A stretch of 64,000 nt of DNA from Sinorhizobium kostiense (GTDB lineage: Bacteria > Pseudomonadota > Alphaproteobacteria > Rhizobiales > Rhizobiaceae). The stretch spans positions 744,001 through 808,000 of the forward strand of contig NZ_JAGILA010000002.1 in assembly GCF_017874595.1 (NCBI RefSeq), in the 5' to 3' direction. Below the pieces are notes generated by a model. That model was not told the DNA's origin. It searched no databases and worked only from the letters and a program-made list of their open reading frames with translations. Of the stretch, positions 8,907 to 16,822 are shown one piece after another; within the stretch, counting starts at the first letter, position 1; the number at the start of each line of letters is the position of its first letter. The position numbers and the translations under genes were made by a program.

Positions 8907-9101
8907 ATGGCAATCCTGACGCGCCAAATCTGGAAGACGATAAACTCGATTCCCGGGCAAAGGTCAGAATTGCGCAAATACAATTTGCATATCGGCAGAA
9001 CGATTCGTGACCTCGAGATGCATACCGAAGAAAAGCCCCACCAAGGCCTCAAGGATCTTCTTCAAAAGCTTGAGCAGGCCGAGCGGAAAAAGCGCAACTA
9101 G
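8907..9101 (+). CDS. Small hypothetical protein, likely stress-induced
   Basis: A 64-aa, strongly basic and helical protein starting MAILTRQIWKTINSIP and ending LEQAERKKRN, with no membrane segment or signal. I do not recognise a family. The ATG at 8907 is favoured over an upstream ATG at 8844 because the EcfG promoter core (8852-8876) lies downstream of 8844, and GGGG precedes the 8907 ATG. The charged helical make-up (HTEEKPHQGLKDLLQKLEQ) resembles NepR-like helices only loosely; I do not claim homology. Confidence 0.6.
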   Translation: MAILTRQIWKTINSIPGQRSELRKYNLHIGRTIRDLEMHTEEKPHQGLKDLLQKLEQAERKKRN

Positions 9102-9171
9102 GCCAGGCCAACCTTAAGTCTCGGCCCCAGGCCAGTTCGCAACAGTTATGCGCCATCTCTGCCGAGCACGC

Positions 9172-9196
9172 GGAACAAAACACGCCAACCGGCGTT
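9172..9196 (+). promoter_or_regulatory. EcfG-type promoter with no gene directly after it
   Basis: GGAAC (9172-9176), 16-bp spacer, CGTT (9193-9196), plus strand, exact consensus. The first well-supported gene downstream is the lipoprotein at 9427, about 225 nt beyond the expected transcript start. Confidence 0.65.
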
Positions 9197-9426
9197 TGGG
9201 CGATGATAACACGCGCCGTGGCGGCGCATGGGAGATGGGAATGCGAGCCTTCGTTGCGCCTTCGTGTCGTCCGGGCACTCGCACACGGGCAGTCATGTTA
9301 CCGGAGCGGCCGGGTTCGACCCGTTGCCTTGCTCGCCAGTCCCATTCCAGCCCGCCAGCAAGTCAACAAGGGCGCGCGCTAGTCAGCATCTCCTGAAAGT
9401 CAACCACGATCGGATAGGAACGCACC
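9197..9426 (+). other. Long leader or small-RNA candidate
   Basis: The stretch between the EcfG promoter and the lipoprotein gene. A 52-codon frame (from ATG 9241) exists but is Arg/Ser/Pro-rich with no family features and I do not call it. It could be a structured 5' leader or hold a separate small RNA; no T-run terminator was seen. Confidence 0.3.
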
Positions 9427-9675
9427 ATGAAGAAGATACTGATTGTCGCAAGCCTGATCCTGCCATTGGCAGCCTGCACGCAAACCGAGAGGGGTGCAGC
9501 GATCGGCGCCACCTCCGGCGCGATCATTGGCGGAGCAGTTACGAACGATGTCGAAGGTGCCGCGGTCGGCGCTGCAGTTGGCGGAGTTGCGGGCGCTTTG
9601 ATCGGTCGCGCCAGCGAACCTGGGTACTGCATCTATCGCGACCGGTTCGGCCGCCGCTATACGGCGCGTTGCTGA
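9427..9675 (+). CDS. Glycine-zipper lipoprotein
   Basis: An 82-aa lipoprotein: MKKILIVASLILPLAAC is a signal with a lipobox (L-A-A-C, Cys at residue 17). The mature part is a glycine zipper, GAAIGATSGAIIGGAV then GAAVGAAVGGVAGALIG, two small-residue helices that pack in membranes, and a short tail CIYRDRFGRRYTARC with two Cys. This is the YMGG/OsmB-like layout found in stress-induced envelope proteins. The upstream EcfG promoter, though distant, agrees with that. Confidence 0.8.
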   Translation: MKKILIVASLILPLAACTQTERGAAIGATSGAIIGGAVTNDVEGAAVGAAVGGVAGALIGRASEPGYCIYRDRFGRRYTARC

Positions 9676-9797
9676 TTGGCAATCGTTCGCAACGATCTAG
9701 ATCGGATCGACTTACGCGCGGGAAAGGGCGAAAGCCGCACGTGCTATTCCTTGTCCCGCGCGAGGTCCGATTGAGCCTTGGCCGCCGTTCACCCTTC

Positions 9798-9992
9798 CTA
9801 ACAGTCGTGCGATTGCGCTTCCTCGGCCTCGTCAAGCCGCCGCAGAAGATCGATGAAATGACGCGGCACGGGCTCGTTTTCCACCGCTTGGTAAAGCGCT
9901 TTCAACTTCGAGGCAATCTGATTATTGGTAACGTCTTTTTCGAGCCGGCGGGCAGTGTCTCGCACGCTGCCTCCCTTTGAGGAGTCCTTCAT
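9798..9992 (-). CDS. nepR: Anti-sigma factor NepR of the general stress response
   Basis: A 64-aa protein whose core, IASKLKALYQAVENEPVPRHFIDLLRRLD, is the NepR family segment: two helices joined by the conserved NEPVP turn. NepR holds the ECF sigma factor EcfG inactive until phosphorylated PhyR binds it by mimicking sigma. It lies divergent from phyR across 181 bp, the usual pairing. No ecfG gene is in the window, unlike primary loci where nepR and ecfG form an operon. In Sinorhizobium meliloti two NepR-PhyR pairs are known (RsiA1/B1 and RsiA2/B2); this arrangement suits the second pair. Confidence 0.9.
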   Translation of the reverse strand: MKDSSKGGSVRDTARRLEKDVTNNQIASKLKALYQAVENEPVPRHFIDLLRRLDEAEEAQSHDC

Positions 9993-10173
9993 CGTCAGTT
10001 TCCGCGCGCCAAATGATCGAGCTTTCCGGTCGCTTTCCCGGCATGGGCTATCATCAGTAACTCAAATCTTTCTATAATTTCAAAAGACGTGCCCAAGACA
10101 TTCGCGTATCCTGCTGCACGTCACCGTCCGTAAGACCGGGACCGTAACGCAACAATAGTTTAGGAAGGTCTAA

Positions 10174-10971
10174 ATGTCACTTTCCACGAGAATTGCGCCC
10201 CATCTCAGCTACCTGCGACGCTACGCCCGCGCTGTGACCGGGTCGCAAGCGGCCGGCGACGCCTATGTCGCCGCCGTCCTGGAATCACTAATCGAAGACA
10301 TCAACCTCTTCCCGGCGGCTTCGAACGACCGCATCAGCCTCTATAAACTGTTTTGCTCGCTGTTCGACAAACTGAAGGTGGACCGAACTCAACTGACCTC
10401 GCCCTTCGCCTGGGAACGAAAGGCCGCGGCCAATCTGTCGCTGATGGCACCGGCGCCGCGGCAAGCATTCCTGCTCGTCTCCGTCGAGGGCTTTTCGATA
10501 AGCGAGGCCGCCGAGATCATGGGTCTCGAACCGGGCGCTTTCTCCGGGTTGCTCGCACAGGCATCGGCGGAGATTTCGAGCCAGGTGGCGACCGACATCA
10601 TGATCATCGAGGACGAGCCGCTGATCGCCATGGACATCGAAGACATGGTGACAAGCCTTGGCCATCGGGTGACCGGGATCGCCCGCACGCACAAAGAGGC
10701 ACTCGACCTCTATCGCAAGACGTCGCCGAAGATGGTCCTGGCGGACATCCAGCTTGCCGATGGCAGTTCCGGCATCGACGCGGTCAACGAGATCCTCACG
10801 GAAGCGGCCGTTCCGGTCGTCTTCATCACCGCTTTCCCGGAACGGCTCCTGACCGGCAATAAGCCGGAACCGGCCTTTCTGGTAACGAAGCCTTTCAATC
10901 CGGAAATGGTGAAGGCGCTGATCAGCCAAGCCTTGTTCTTCGACGAACAGGCGCACGCCGCCAACCGCTGA
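10174..10971 (+). CDS. phyR: Response regulator PhyR (sigma-like domain plus receiver)
   Basis: A 265-aa regulator. Residues 1-125 form a sigma-70-like domain (region 2-like helices from about 10, region 4-like AFLLVSVEGFSISEAAEIMGL near 100-120) without DNA-binding function. Residues about 138-255 are a receiver: IIEDEPLIAMDIED supplies the acidic pocket, the phosphoacceptor is Asp191 in VLADIQLADG, and the conserved Lys is 239 in VTKPF. Phosphorylation frees the sigma-like part to bind NepR and release EcfG. It is divergent from nepR. No GGAAC-type box was found in the shared intergenic region, so how the pair is itself transcribed is unclear. Confidence 0.95.
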   Translation: MSLSTRIAPHLSYLRRYARAVTGSQAAGDAYVAAVLESLIEDINLFPAASNDRISLYKLFCSLFDKLKVDRTQLTSPFAWERKAAANLSLMAPAPRQAFLLVSVEGFSISEAAEIMGLEPGAFSGLLAQASAEISSQVATDIMIIEDEPLIAMDIEDMVTSLGHRVTGIARTHKEALDLYRKTSPKMVLADIQLADGSSGIDAVNEILTEAAVPVVFITAFPERLLTGNKPEPAFLVTKPFNPEMVKALISQALFFDEQAHAANR

Positions 10972-10985
10972 AATCGGCGGCTACC

Positions 10986-11080
10986 GCATGTCCTTGCATC
11001 GACCTCGATCTAAGGACAAAGACAGAGCGTCCAAAGGTTAGAGCGAACTTTGCGCGTCCGATGAGAGGTGCGCCGCTGTG
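10986..11080. repeat. RIME-like extragenic palindromic element, diverged
   Basis: The stretch starts GCATGTCCTT and holds ATCGACCTCGATCTAAGGAC, then TTTGCGCGTCCGAT and GCGCCGCTGT, the same landmarks in the same order as the tandem copies at 29575-29812. Two partial palindromes result. It lies between phyR and the convergent AI-2E transporter gene and may act as a terminator-like structure for both. Confidence 0.65.
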
Positions 11081-11109
11081 GCAGTGCGGGCTGCGTGCCC
11101 GCGCCGGAC

Positions 11110-12240
11110 CTATCCCGGCAGTTGCGGCTCCGGCGAGGATTCGCGCACCTGTTCGAAGATCGTCATCGCTATCAGCGCAAGCGGCATTGCCAGGATCGCC
11201 CCGACTGCCCCCCACATCCAGGTCCAGAATATGATTGCGACGAAGATAAGGAACGGATTGATCTCGAATCGCTGACCGAGAATCGCCGGGACCAGCAGGT
11301 TTTCCATCACGAGGTGAACGATCGTGAAGACGATCACCGGCGCAAGGGCGACCAGGAGCGCGTCATGAGTCATCAATCCGCCGAGGAGAAGAGACAGGGT
11401 CATGAGGGTGACGCCGACATAGGGAATATAGCTGGAGACGAAGGCGAAGAGTCCCCACAGCGGCGGCATCGGCAATCCGCCAACAAGCGCAATGACCATG
11501 GTAAAAGCACCGAGCGCCATATATGTCAGGCTTGTCGTCGAAAAATAGCGCGTTAGAGCATCCTCGATCGCGTTCATGACACGAATTGCCCGAAGGCGCC
11601 CCTCGCGGCTCGGGAAGGCAAGAATGATCGTACTGCGCACTCGAACGCGGCTGAGCAGGAAAAGCAGGAGCGCCGCCAAAAAGATCAGTGTCTGAATGAG
11701 GGCCGGCGTGAGGCTGGCAGCGAAGGTGCCCAGCAAGGGTCCAGCATTCTCGACTATGGCGTTGGCAAGTGCCTCCTCACTGGCATTGCGGGCGAGTGCC
11801 AGCCGAAGCCAGCTGAACTGATTGACGAACGGCAGAATTCGCTCGATGAGCCGCTCCGCCAGCCGCGGTGCCTCGCCTGCTACTTCGGTAACTGCCACGA
11901 GTAGCGCGTTGACCAGGAAAAACAAGCCGACGATGAAGCAGAGGGCCAGCAGCAGGCCGCCGACAAGCGGCGGCAAGCCGAACCGCGTCAATTCATCAGC
12001 AGCCCTGCCGAGCACAATACCAACGATGATCGCGAAGGTGATCGGCGTCAGCACCGCCGCCAACGCGTAAACGGCGGCCGACGAGGCGACGATAAACAAA
12101 CCAACAATGCTGCAAGCGACCAGAAGATCAATGCCGCCGCGTTCCGGCGCCACCATCGGCGATGCGTCGACCAAGGCCATTTCCATCTGCGCGTCGCGCT
12201 TGCGTCGACGCAGCGCTGCCTCGTTCCGAGCCTTGTCCAT
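11110..12240 (-). CDS. AI-2E family transporter (PF01594 permease)
   Basis: A 376-aa polytopic membrane protein of the AI-2E/YdiK family. Hydrophobic segments pair near the N-terminus (LLVACSIVGLFIVASSAAVYALAAVL around 35-60, then VGGLLLALCFIVGLFF). The C-terminal half carries the family block with PMPPLWGLFAFVSSYIPYVG, near residue 250, and a conserved end, FWTWMWGAVGAILAMPL. Family members export small molecules or act as Na+/H+ antiporters; few are proven. An EcfG promoter box (12406-12430) points at it with a leader of about 160 nt, so it is probably a stress-induced transporter. Confidence 0.85.
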   Translation of the reverse strand: MDKARNEAALRRRKRDAQMEMALVDASPMVAPERGGIDLLVACSIVGLFIVASSAAVYALAAVLTPITFAIIVGIVLGRAADELTRFGLPPLVGGLLLALCFIVGLFFLVNALLVAVTEVAGEAPRLAERLIERILPFVNQFSWLRLALARNASEEALANAIVENAGPLLGTFAASLTPALIQTLIFLAALLLFLLSRVRVRSTIILAFPSREGRLRAIRVMNAIEDALTRYFSTTSLTYMALGAFTMVIALVGGLPMPPLWGLFAFVSSYIPYVGVTLMTLSLLLGGLMTHDALLVALAPVIVFTIVHLVMENLLVPAILGQRFEINPFLIFVAIIFWTWMWGAVGAILAMPLALIAMTIFEQVRESSPEPQLPG

Positions 12241-12405
12241 CGCTACCTTCTACAAATCGGCACCAGCGACGGATCCGCCTCGGTGGGGCTTCACCGATCG
12301 TGCATGGTGCACCCCAGCCACACTCTCTTTTCCGGGCGGGAATTTGTGGGTCTAACCCAATTGTCAATCGGCCCAGCGCCCCTCCTGCTCGCGGAGTCGC
12401 TCATA

Positions 12406-12430
12406 AACGCGTTAGTGGAAAAATCGTTCC
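12406..12430 (-). promoter_or_regulatory. EcfG-type promoter for the AI-2E transporter gene
   Basis: Minus strand: GGAAC (12430-12426), 16-bp spacer, CGTT (12409-12406), exact consensus. The next minus-strand gene starts at 12240, about 160 nt on, and no other gene lies between. Confidence 0.65.
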
Positions 12431-12459
12431 TGTTCGAAACTGGACGGGAAGACAACCGC

Positions 12460-12491
12460 AAAACGCCGCCGAGGGTGGCCACCGGCGGCGT
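12460..12491 (-). terminator. Intrinsic terminator of the RidA-family gene
   Basis: On the minus strand ACGCCGCCG pairs with CGGCGGCGT across an 11-nt loop and runs into TTTT. It lies 100 bp past the stop of the RidA-family gene and only 30 bp before the EcfG promoter of the next gene, so it insulates the two. Confidence 0.7.
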
Positions 12492-12590
12492 CCTATGCGG
12501 CAGCGCCGCATGTCTTCGTCCCCAGATCTGAGTCGATCTATTCGACCCACAGCAGGCGCATGATACTGCTGGGCGTAAGGCGCGGCAGGC

Positions 12591-12935
12591 TCAGAGAGCT
12601 GCCGTGACGATCACTTCGACGAGATATTCGGGCGCCGCGAGCTTGGCTTCACCGGTGGCACGGGCCGGCGTGTGGCCCTGCGGTACCCAGGTGTCCCAAA
12701 CGGAATTCATCTTGGCGAAATCGGCCATGTCCGCGAGCCAGATCGTTGCCGAGAGAATCCGGGCTTTGTCCGTACCAGCCAGCGCAAGCAGACGGTCGAC
12801 CTCGGCGAGCGCCTGCTTCGTCTGGGTGGCGACGTCGTCTCCGGCATTGCCGACCTGGCCGGCCAGATAAACCGTGTTGTTGTAAACCACGGCCTGGCTC
12901 ATCCGCGGACCGGTTTCGAAGCGCTTGATTTCCAT
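12591..12935 (-). CDS. RidA/YjgF/UK114 family protein
   Basis: A 114-aa protein of the RidA superfamily, which forms trimers with clefts that bind and often deaminate reactive enamine/imine intermediates from PLP enzymes. Visible features are VYLAGQVGN after the first strand, the central Q-T-K-QAL helix, and PARATGEAKLAAPEYLVEVIVTA at the end. The Arg in PARAT is the carboxylate-binding residue. It is not a close match to archetypal RidA, which has a longer C-terminal signature, so a paralogue group is likely. Start at 12935 is preceded by AGGA; an ATG three codons earlier is possible. Confidence 0.85.
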   Translation of the reverse strand: MEIKRFETGPRMSQAVVYNNTVYLAGQVGNAGDDVATQTKQALAEVDRLLALAGTDKARILSATIWLADMADFAKMNSVWDTWVPQGHTPARATGEAKLAAPEYLVEVIVTAAL

Positions 12936-13113
12936 AATCGTCATCCTGATGTTGGGCCGAGCAAGCCGGCCGATAACGGCTGCCAACCGCTGCTTGATAG
13001 CGGGCCGGGAAGCTCTACACGATCGGGATGGCAACTCCAAGAACGCCCCACGCCTGCCCACATGAGAGTTGTGTGCCGCCGATGAAAGATGCGGCGGCAT
13101 GGGGAAGAGAAGT

Positions 13114-13941
13114 TCATGCGGCATCCTTGCTCGCCAACCGCGCCTTGATGCTGGCGACGTCGGCACGCGGCGTCGCCGCAAACAATGTCTTCGTATAGCT
13201 GTGCTGCGGATCTGAAAACACCTCGTCGCGGCTGCCGTACTCGACCGCCTCGCCGTAATACATCACCATGACGTCGTTCGCGATGTAACGCACCACCGAG
13301 AGGTCGTGGCTGATGAAGACATAGGTAAGCTTGAATTCGTCCTGCAGATCCGCGAGCAAGTTCAGAACCTGCGCCTGGACCGAGAGATCGAGCGCCGAAA
13401 CCGGTTCGTCCAGCACCAGGAGCTTGGGATTGAGCATCAGCGCGCGGGCAATCGCGATGCGCTGCCGCTGGCCGCCGGAAAACATATGCGGGTAGCGGTT
13501 ATAATGCTTCTCCTCGAGGCCGACCTTCTTCAGCATGGCCATGGCCCGGTCGCGACGCTCGGCGGCCGGCACTTCGGTGTTTATGACGAGCGGTTCGGCC
13601 AGGATATCGCCGATCTTCTGGCGCGGATTGAGCGAGCCATAGGGATTCTGGAAGACGATCTGTACCTTGCGGCGCATCTCCGGCGTCAACCGCTCCGTGG
13701 CGATGTCGACCTTGCGGCCGTCGATCAGGAGTTCTCCTGACGTCGCCGGGTCGATGAGCGTCAGAATGCGCCCAAGCGTCGACTTGCCGCAGCCGCTTTC
13801 GCCTACGATCGCAAGCGTCTTGCCCTCGTCGAGCTTGAAGCTGACGCCCTTCAGCGCGTGCACGGTGCGCGCTTTTCGGAAGAGACTTCCCGGCACATGA
13901 TAGTCGCGCATGAGGTTCCGGGCTTCGAGAACATGGGTCAT
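13114..13941 (-). CDS. dppF: Dipeptide ABC transporter ATPase DppF
   Basis: A 275-aa nucleotide-binding subunit. Walker A is GESGCGKSTLGR near residue 50, the signature is FSGGQRQRIAIARAL near 155, Walker B is LLVLDEPVSALD, and the switch His is in FISHDLSVV. The C-terminus has the peptide-importer extension (YTKTLFAATPRAD). The first bases overlap the dppD stop by an ATGA junction, showing translational coupling. Together with dppD it powers peptide import through DppBC. Confidence 0.93.
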   Translation of the reverse strand: MTHVLEARNLMRDYHVPGSLFRKARTVHALKGVSFKLDEGKTLAIVGESGCGKSTLGRILTLIDPATSGELLIDGRKVDIATERLTPEMRRKVQIVFQNPYGSLNPRQKIGDILAEPLVINTEVPAAERRDRAMAMLKKVGLEEKHYNRYPHMFSGGQRQRIAIARALMLNPKLLVLDEPVSALDLSVQAQVLNLLADLQDEFKLTYVFISHDLSVVRYIANDVMVMYYGEAVEYGSRDEVFSDPQHSYTKTLFAATPRADVASIKARLASKDAA

Positions 13942-14792
13942 CGAGAGGCTCCCTCGAGGATCTGCTGGTCATTGAACAGTTCGGAGATCGTCGGGAGCCG
14001 GTCGCCCGTCGCGTTCTCCGGAAGGGCCGCAAGCAGCGCACGCGTATAGTTGCTCTTCGGCGATTCGAACAGCGACAGGACGTCCGCCTCTTCGATCTTA
14101 CGCCCCTTATATTGGACCACGACGCGATCCGCCGTCTCGGCGACGACGCCCATATTGTGGGTGATCATGATGAGGCCCATGCCGTGCTCCGCCTGAAGCT
14201 TCATCAACAGGTCGAGGATCTGCTTCTGAATCGTCACGTCCAGCGCCGTTGTCGGCTCGTCGGCTATCAGGAGCTTCGGATTGCAGGCAAGGGCGATCGC
14301 GATCATCACGCGCTGGCACTGCCCGCCCGACATCTGATGCGGGAAATGGCGGAGGCGTTCGGCCGGGTCCGGAATGCCAACGGCCTCGAAGAGCTCGATG
14401 GCTCTTTTGCGCCGCGCCGACCGATCGAGACGCAAGTGGACGCGCAGCACCTCCTCGATCTGGAAGCCGACCGTGAAGCACGGGTTTAGGCTCGCAATCG
14501 GCTCCTGGAAGATCATCGCGATCTCCTTGCCGACAATCTTGCGCCGGTCGGCGGCCGACATGGTCAGAAGATTGCGTCCGTCGAAGGTGAGCCTGTCCGC
14601 GGTCACATTTGCGGTCCAGGGCAGAAGCCCCATTGCTGCCAGCATCGAGACGGACTTGCCTGATCCCGACTCTCCGACGATCGCCAGAACCTCTCCCTTG
14701 TTCACGTTGAGCGATACGCCGTCGACCGCCCGGAAGGGGCCCGAGGCCGTCTGAAATTCGACGACCAGGTTTTCGATTTCGAGCAGCGCCAT
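13938..14792 (-). CDS. dppD: Dipeptide ABC transporter ATPase DppD
   Basis: A 284-aa nucleotide-binding subunit with Walker [12 protein letters not shown], signature [15 protein letters not shown], Walker [13 protein letters not shown] and switch His in [11 protein letters not shown]. DppD/OppD-type ATPases usually carry a Cys cluster near the C-terminus for an iron-sulfur site. I see only the Cys of CFTVGF in mid-protein and the CQR Cys, so that cluster appears absent here. It starts 1 bp after the dppC stop and overlaps dppF. Confidence 0.92.
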   Translation of the reverse strand: MALLEIENLVVEFQTASGPFRAVDGVSLNVNKGEVLAIVGESGSGKSVSMLAAMGLLPWTANVTADRLTFDGRNLLTMSAADRRKIVGKEIAMIFQEPIASLNPCFTVGFQIEEVLRVHLRLDRSARRKRAIELFEAVGIPDPAERLRHFPHQMSGGQCQRVMIAIALACNPKLLIADEPTTALDVTIQKQILDLLMKLQAEHGMGLIMITHNMGVVAETADRVVVQYKGRKIEEADVLSLFESPKSNYTRALLAALPENATGDRLPTISELFNDQQILEGASR

Positions 14793-14793
14793 A

Positions 14794-15702
14794 TCAGGAC
14801 CTCTTCAGCTTCGGATCGAGAGCATCACGCAGGCCGTCGCCCATGAGATTGATTGCGAGAACCGTCAACAGAATCGCAAGGCCGGGAAGCGTGACGACCC
14901 ACCAGGCCCGCAGGATGAACTCTCGCGCTTCCGCCAGCATTGTGCCCCATTCGGGTGTCGGCGGCTGGGCGCCCATGCCGAGGAAGCCGAGCGCCGCGGC
15001 ATCGAGAATGGCGCTGGAGAAGGAGAGCGTCGCCTGGACGATCAGCGGCGCCATGCAATTTGGCAGGATCGTCCTGAACATCAGTCTCAGATTCCCTGCA
15101 CCGGCGACCTTCGCTGCTACGACGTAATCGCGGGTCTTCTCAGCCATCACGGCCGCGCGGGTCAGGCGGACGAAGTGCGGCTGGTAGACGAGGGCGATTG
15201 CGATCATCGCATTGGTAAGCCCCGGCCCCAGCACCGCCACCAGCACAAGCGCCAGCAGCAGCGAAGGGAAGGCCAGGATGATATCCATGATCCGCATTAT
15301 GAAGGTGTCGATCCAGCCGCGGAAATAACCGGCGACAACGCCGACGAGAATGCCGCCGACAAGGGCCAGCGTCGTCACGATGACGCCGACGAAGAGCGAG
15401 AAGCGGGTGCCGTAGATCAGGCGCGAGAGCATGTCCCTGCCGACGGCATCGGTCCCGAGAAGGAACTGGAGTTGCCCTCCCTCCTGCCAGAAGGGCGGCA
15501 CCAGGACCGACTCGCGGAACTGGATCGCCGGATCGTGGGGTGCAACAAGCGGTGCGCACAGCGCAAGCAACACCAAGAACGAGAAGAAGACGAGCCCGAT
15601 GACGGCGCCACGGTTCTCCGAAAAATAGTACCAGAATTCAGCGAGCCGAGCCCGCCGGGACGGGTCGGTCGATATGGGGCTCACAGCAGTGACTTCGGTC
15701 AT
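14794..15702 (-). CDS. dppC: Dipeptide ABC transporter permease DppC
   Basis: A 302-aa inner-membrane permease. A cytoplasmic N-terminus precedes the first helix (GAVIGLVFFSFLVLLALCAPLVAPHDP near 34-60), followed by LLGTDAVGRDMLSRLIYGTR, a hallmark of OppC/DppC proteins. The coupling EAA-like loop reads VAAKVAGAGNLRLMFRTILPNC. The start codon has GGAGGG upstream. It is 10 bp after dppB. Confidence 0.93.
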   Translation of the reverse strand: MTEVTAVSPISTDPSRRARLAEFWYYFSENRGAVIGLVFFSFLVLLALCAPLVAPHDPAIQFRESVLVPPFWQEGGQLQFLLGTDAVGRDMLSRLIYGTRFSLFVGVIVTTLALVGGILVGVVAGYFRGWIDTFIMRIMDIILAFPSLLLALVLVAVLGPGLTNAMIAIALVYQPHFVRLTRAAVMAEKTRDYVVAAKVAGAGNLRLMFRTILPNCMAPLIVQATLSFSSAILDAAALGFLGMGAQPPTPEWGTMLAEAREFILRAWWVVTLPGLAILLTVLAINLMGDGLRDALDPKLKRS

Positions 15703-15712
15703 ATCGCCCTCC

Positions 15713-16717
15713 TCAATGCCGGATGCGCGGATTGATCAGGCCGTAGAGCAGGTCCACGGCGAGGTTCACGAGCATGATGATGCCGGCAATGATCAGGAGT
15801 CCGCCCTGAATGACGGCATAGTCGCGCCGGAACACGGAATCGACCAGCCATTTGCCAATACCCGGCCAGGAAAAGATCGTTTCCGTCAGGATGGCGCCGG
15901 CCAGCATCACGCCAACCTGAAGGCCGATGGTGGTGACGACCGGGATCATTGCATTGCGAAGCGCGTGAATGCCGACCACGCGGAAAGTGGAAAGGCCCTT
16001 GGCGCGGGCGGTGCGGACATAGTCCTCGGAGAGCACCTCCAGCATGGCCGAACGCGTCTGACGCGCAATGACGGCAAGCGGGATGGTGCCGAGCACGATC
16101 GTCGGCAGAATGAGGTGATTGAAGGCCGACCGGAACGCGCCTTCCTGCCCCGACAACAGGGAATCGACCAGCATGAAACCGGTCACCGAGGGAAAGAAGA
16201 ACATGAGCGAGATACGTCCGGACACTGGAGTCCACTGCAAAATTCCGGAAACCACGATGATCAGCAGCAGGCCCCACCAGAAAATCGGCATCGAAAAGCC
16301 AACGAGCGCGGTGCCCATGAGGATCTGATCGATGACGGAGCCTCGCTTGAGCGCCGCAATCACGCCCGCCGGGATGCCGAGGACAATGGCGAAGGCGATG
16401 GCGCAAAGCGAGAGTTCGAGCGTCGCCGGGAAGAGCTCGAAAAACTGGTCGATCACCGGCCTCTTGGTGACGATCGACAAGCCGAAATCGCCCCGCAGGA
16501 CGCCCCACAGATAATCGAGATACTGCACGACGATCGGGCGATCGAAGCCGAGCTGATGGGATATCTCGGCGTGCCGCTCCGGTGACATCACCCGTTCACC
16601 GGAAAGCAGCGCAACGGGGTCGCCCGGAAGCAGCCGGATGAAGGAAAAGGCGATGATGGACACCCCGATAAAGGTCGGGATCAGCACCGCCAGTCGCCCC
16701 AGGAAGAATCGGAACAT
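15713..16717 (-). CDS. dppB: Dipeptide ABC transporter permease DppB
   Basis: A 334-aa permease of the OppB/DppB type: N-terminal helix FFLGRLAVLIPTFIGVSIIAF, the periplasmic segment LLPGDPVALL, and an EAA-like loop VRTARAKGLSTFRVVGIHALRN. The ATG at 16717 follows GAGG at good spacing; a TTG two codons upstream is less likely. It sits 105 bp after dppA, with a hairpin in the gap. Confidence 0.92.
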   Translation of the reverse strand: MFRFFLGRLAVLIPTFIGVSIIAFSFIRLLPGDPVALLSGERVMSPERHAEISHQLGFDRPIVVQYLDYLWGVLRGDFGLSIVTKRPVIDQFFELFPATLELSLCAIAFAIVLGIPAGVIAALKRGSVIDQILMGTALVGFSMPIFWWGLLLIIVVSGILQWTPVSGRISLMFFFPSVTGFMLVDSLLSGQEGAFRSAFNHLILPTIVLGTIPLAVIARQTRSAMLEVLSEDYVRTARAKGLSTFRVVGIHALRNAMIPVVTTIGLQVGVMLAGAILTETIFSWPGIGKWLVDSVFRRDYAVIQGGLLIIAGIIMLVNLAVDLLYGLINPRIRH

Positions 16718-16769
16718 AGTCAAACCTCATGCCGACGTGGCCACGCATCCTGCGGGCACCGGCAAAAAG

Positions 16770-16806
16770 GAAGAGGGGCGCTCGCCCAGCGGCAAACGCC
16801 CCCTTC
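16770..16806 (-). other. Hairpin between dppA and dppB
   Basis: A 10-bp stem with one bulged A: GAAG-A-GGGGCG (16770-16780) against CGCCCCCTTC (16797-16806), 16-nt loop, no T-run. Such hairpins after a binding-protein gene usually stabilise its message relative to the permease genes; a partial terminator is the alternative. Confidence 0.55.
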
Positions 16807-16822
16807 GGGTCAGTTGTCAAGA

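Noticed and set aside
9241..9396. 52-codon frame after the EcfG promoter at 9172
   Set aside because: Arg/Pro/Ser-rich, no recognisable family or membrane features, and it would end just before the lipoprotein leader; not enough to call a gene.
9993..10173. EcfG promoter sought between nepR and phyR
   Set aside because: Only GGGACC and GGAAAC near-matches at wrong spacing were present.
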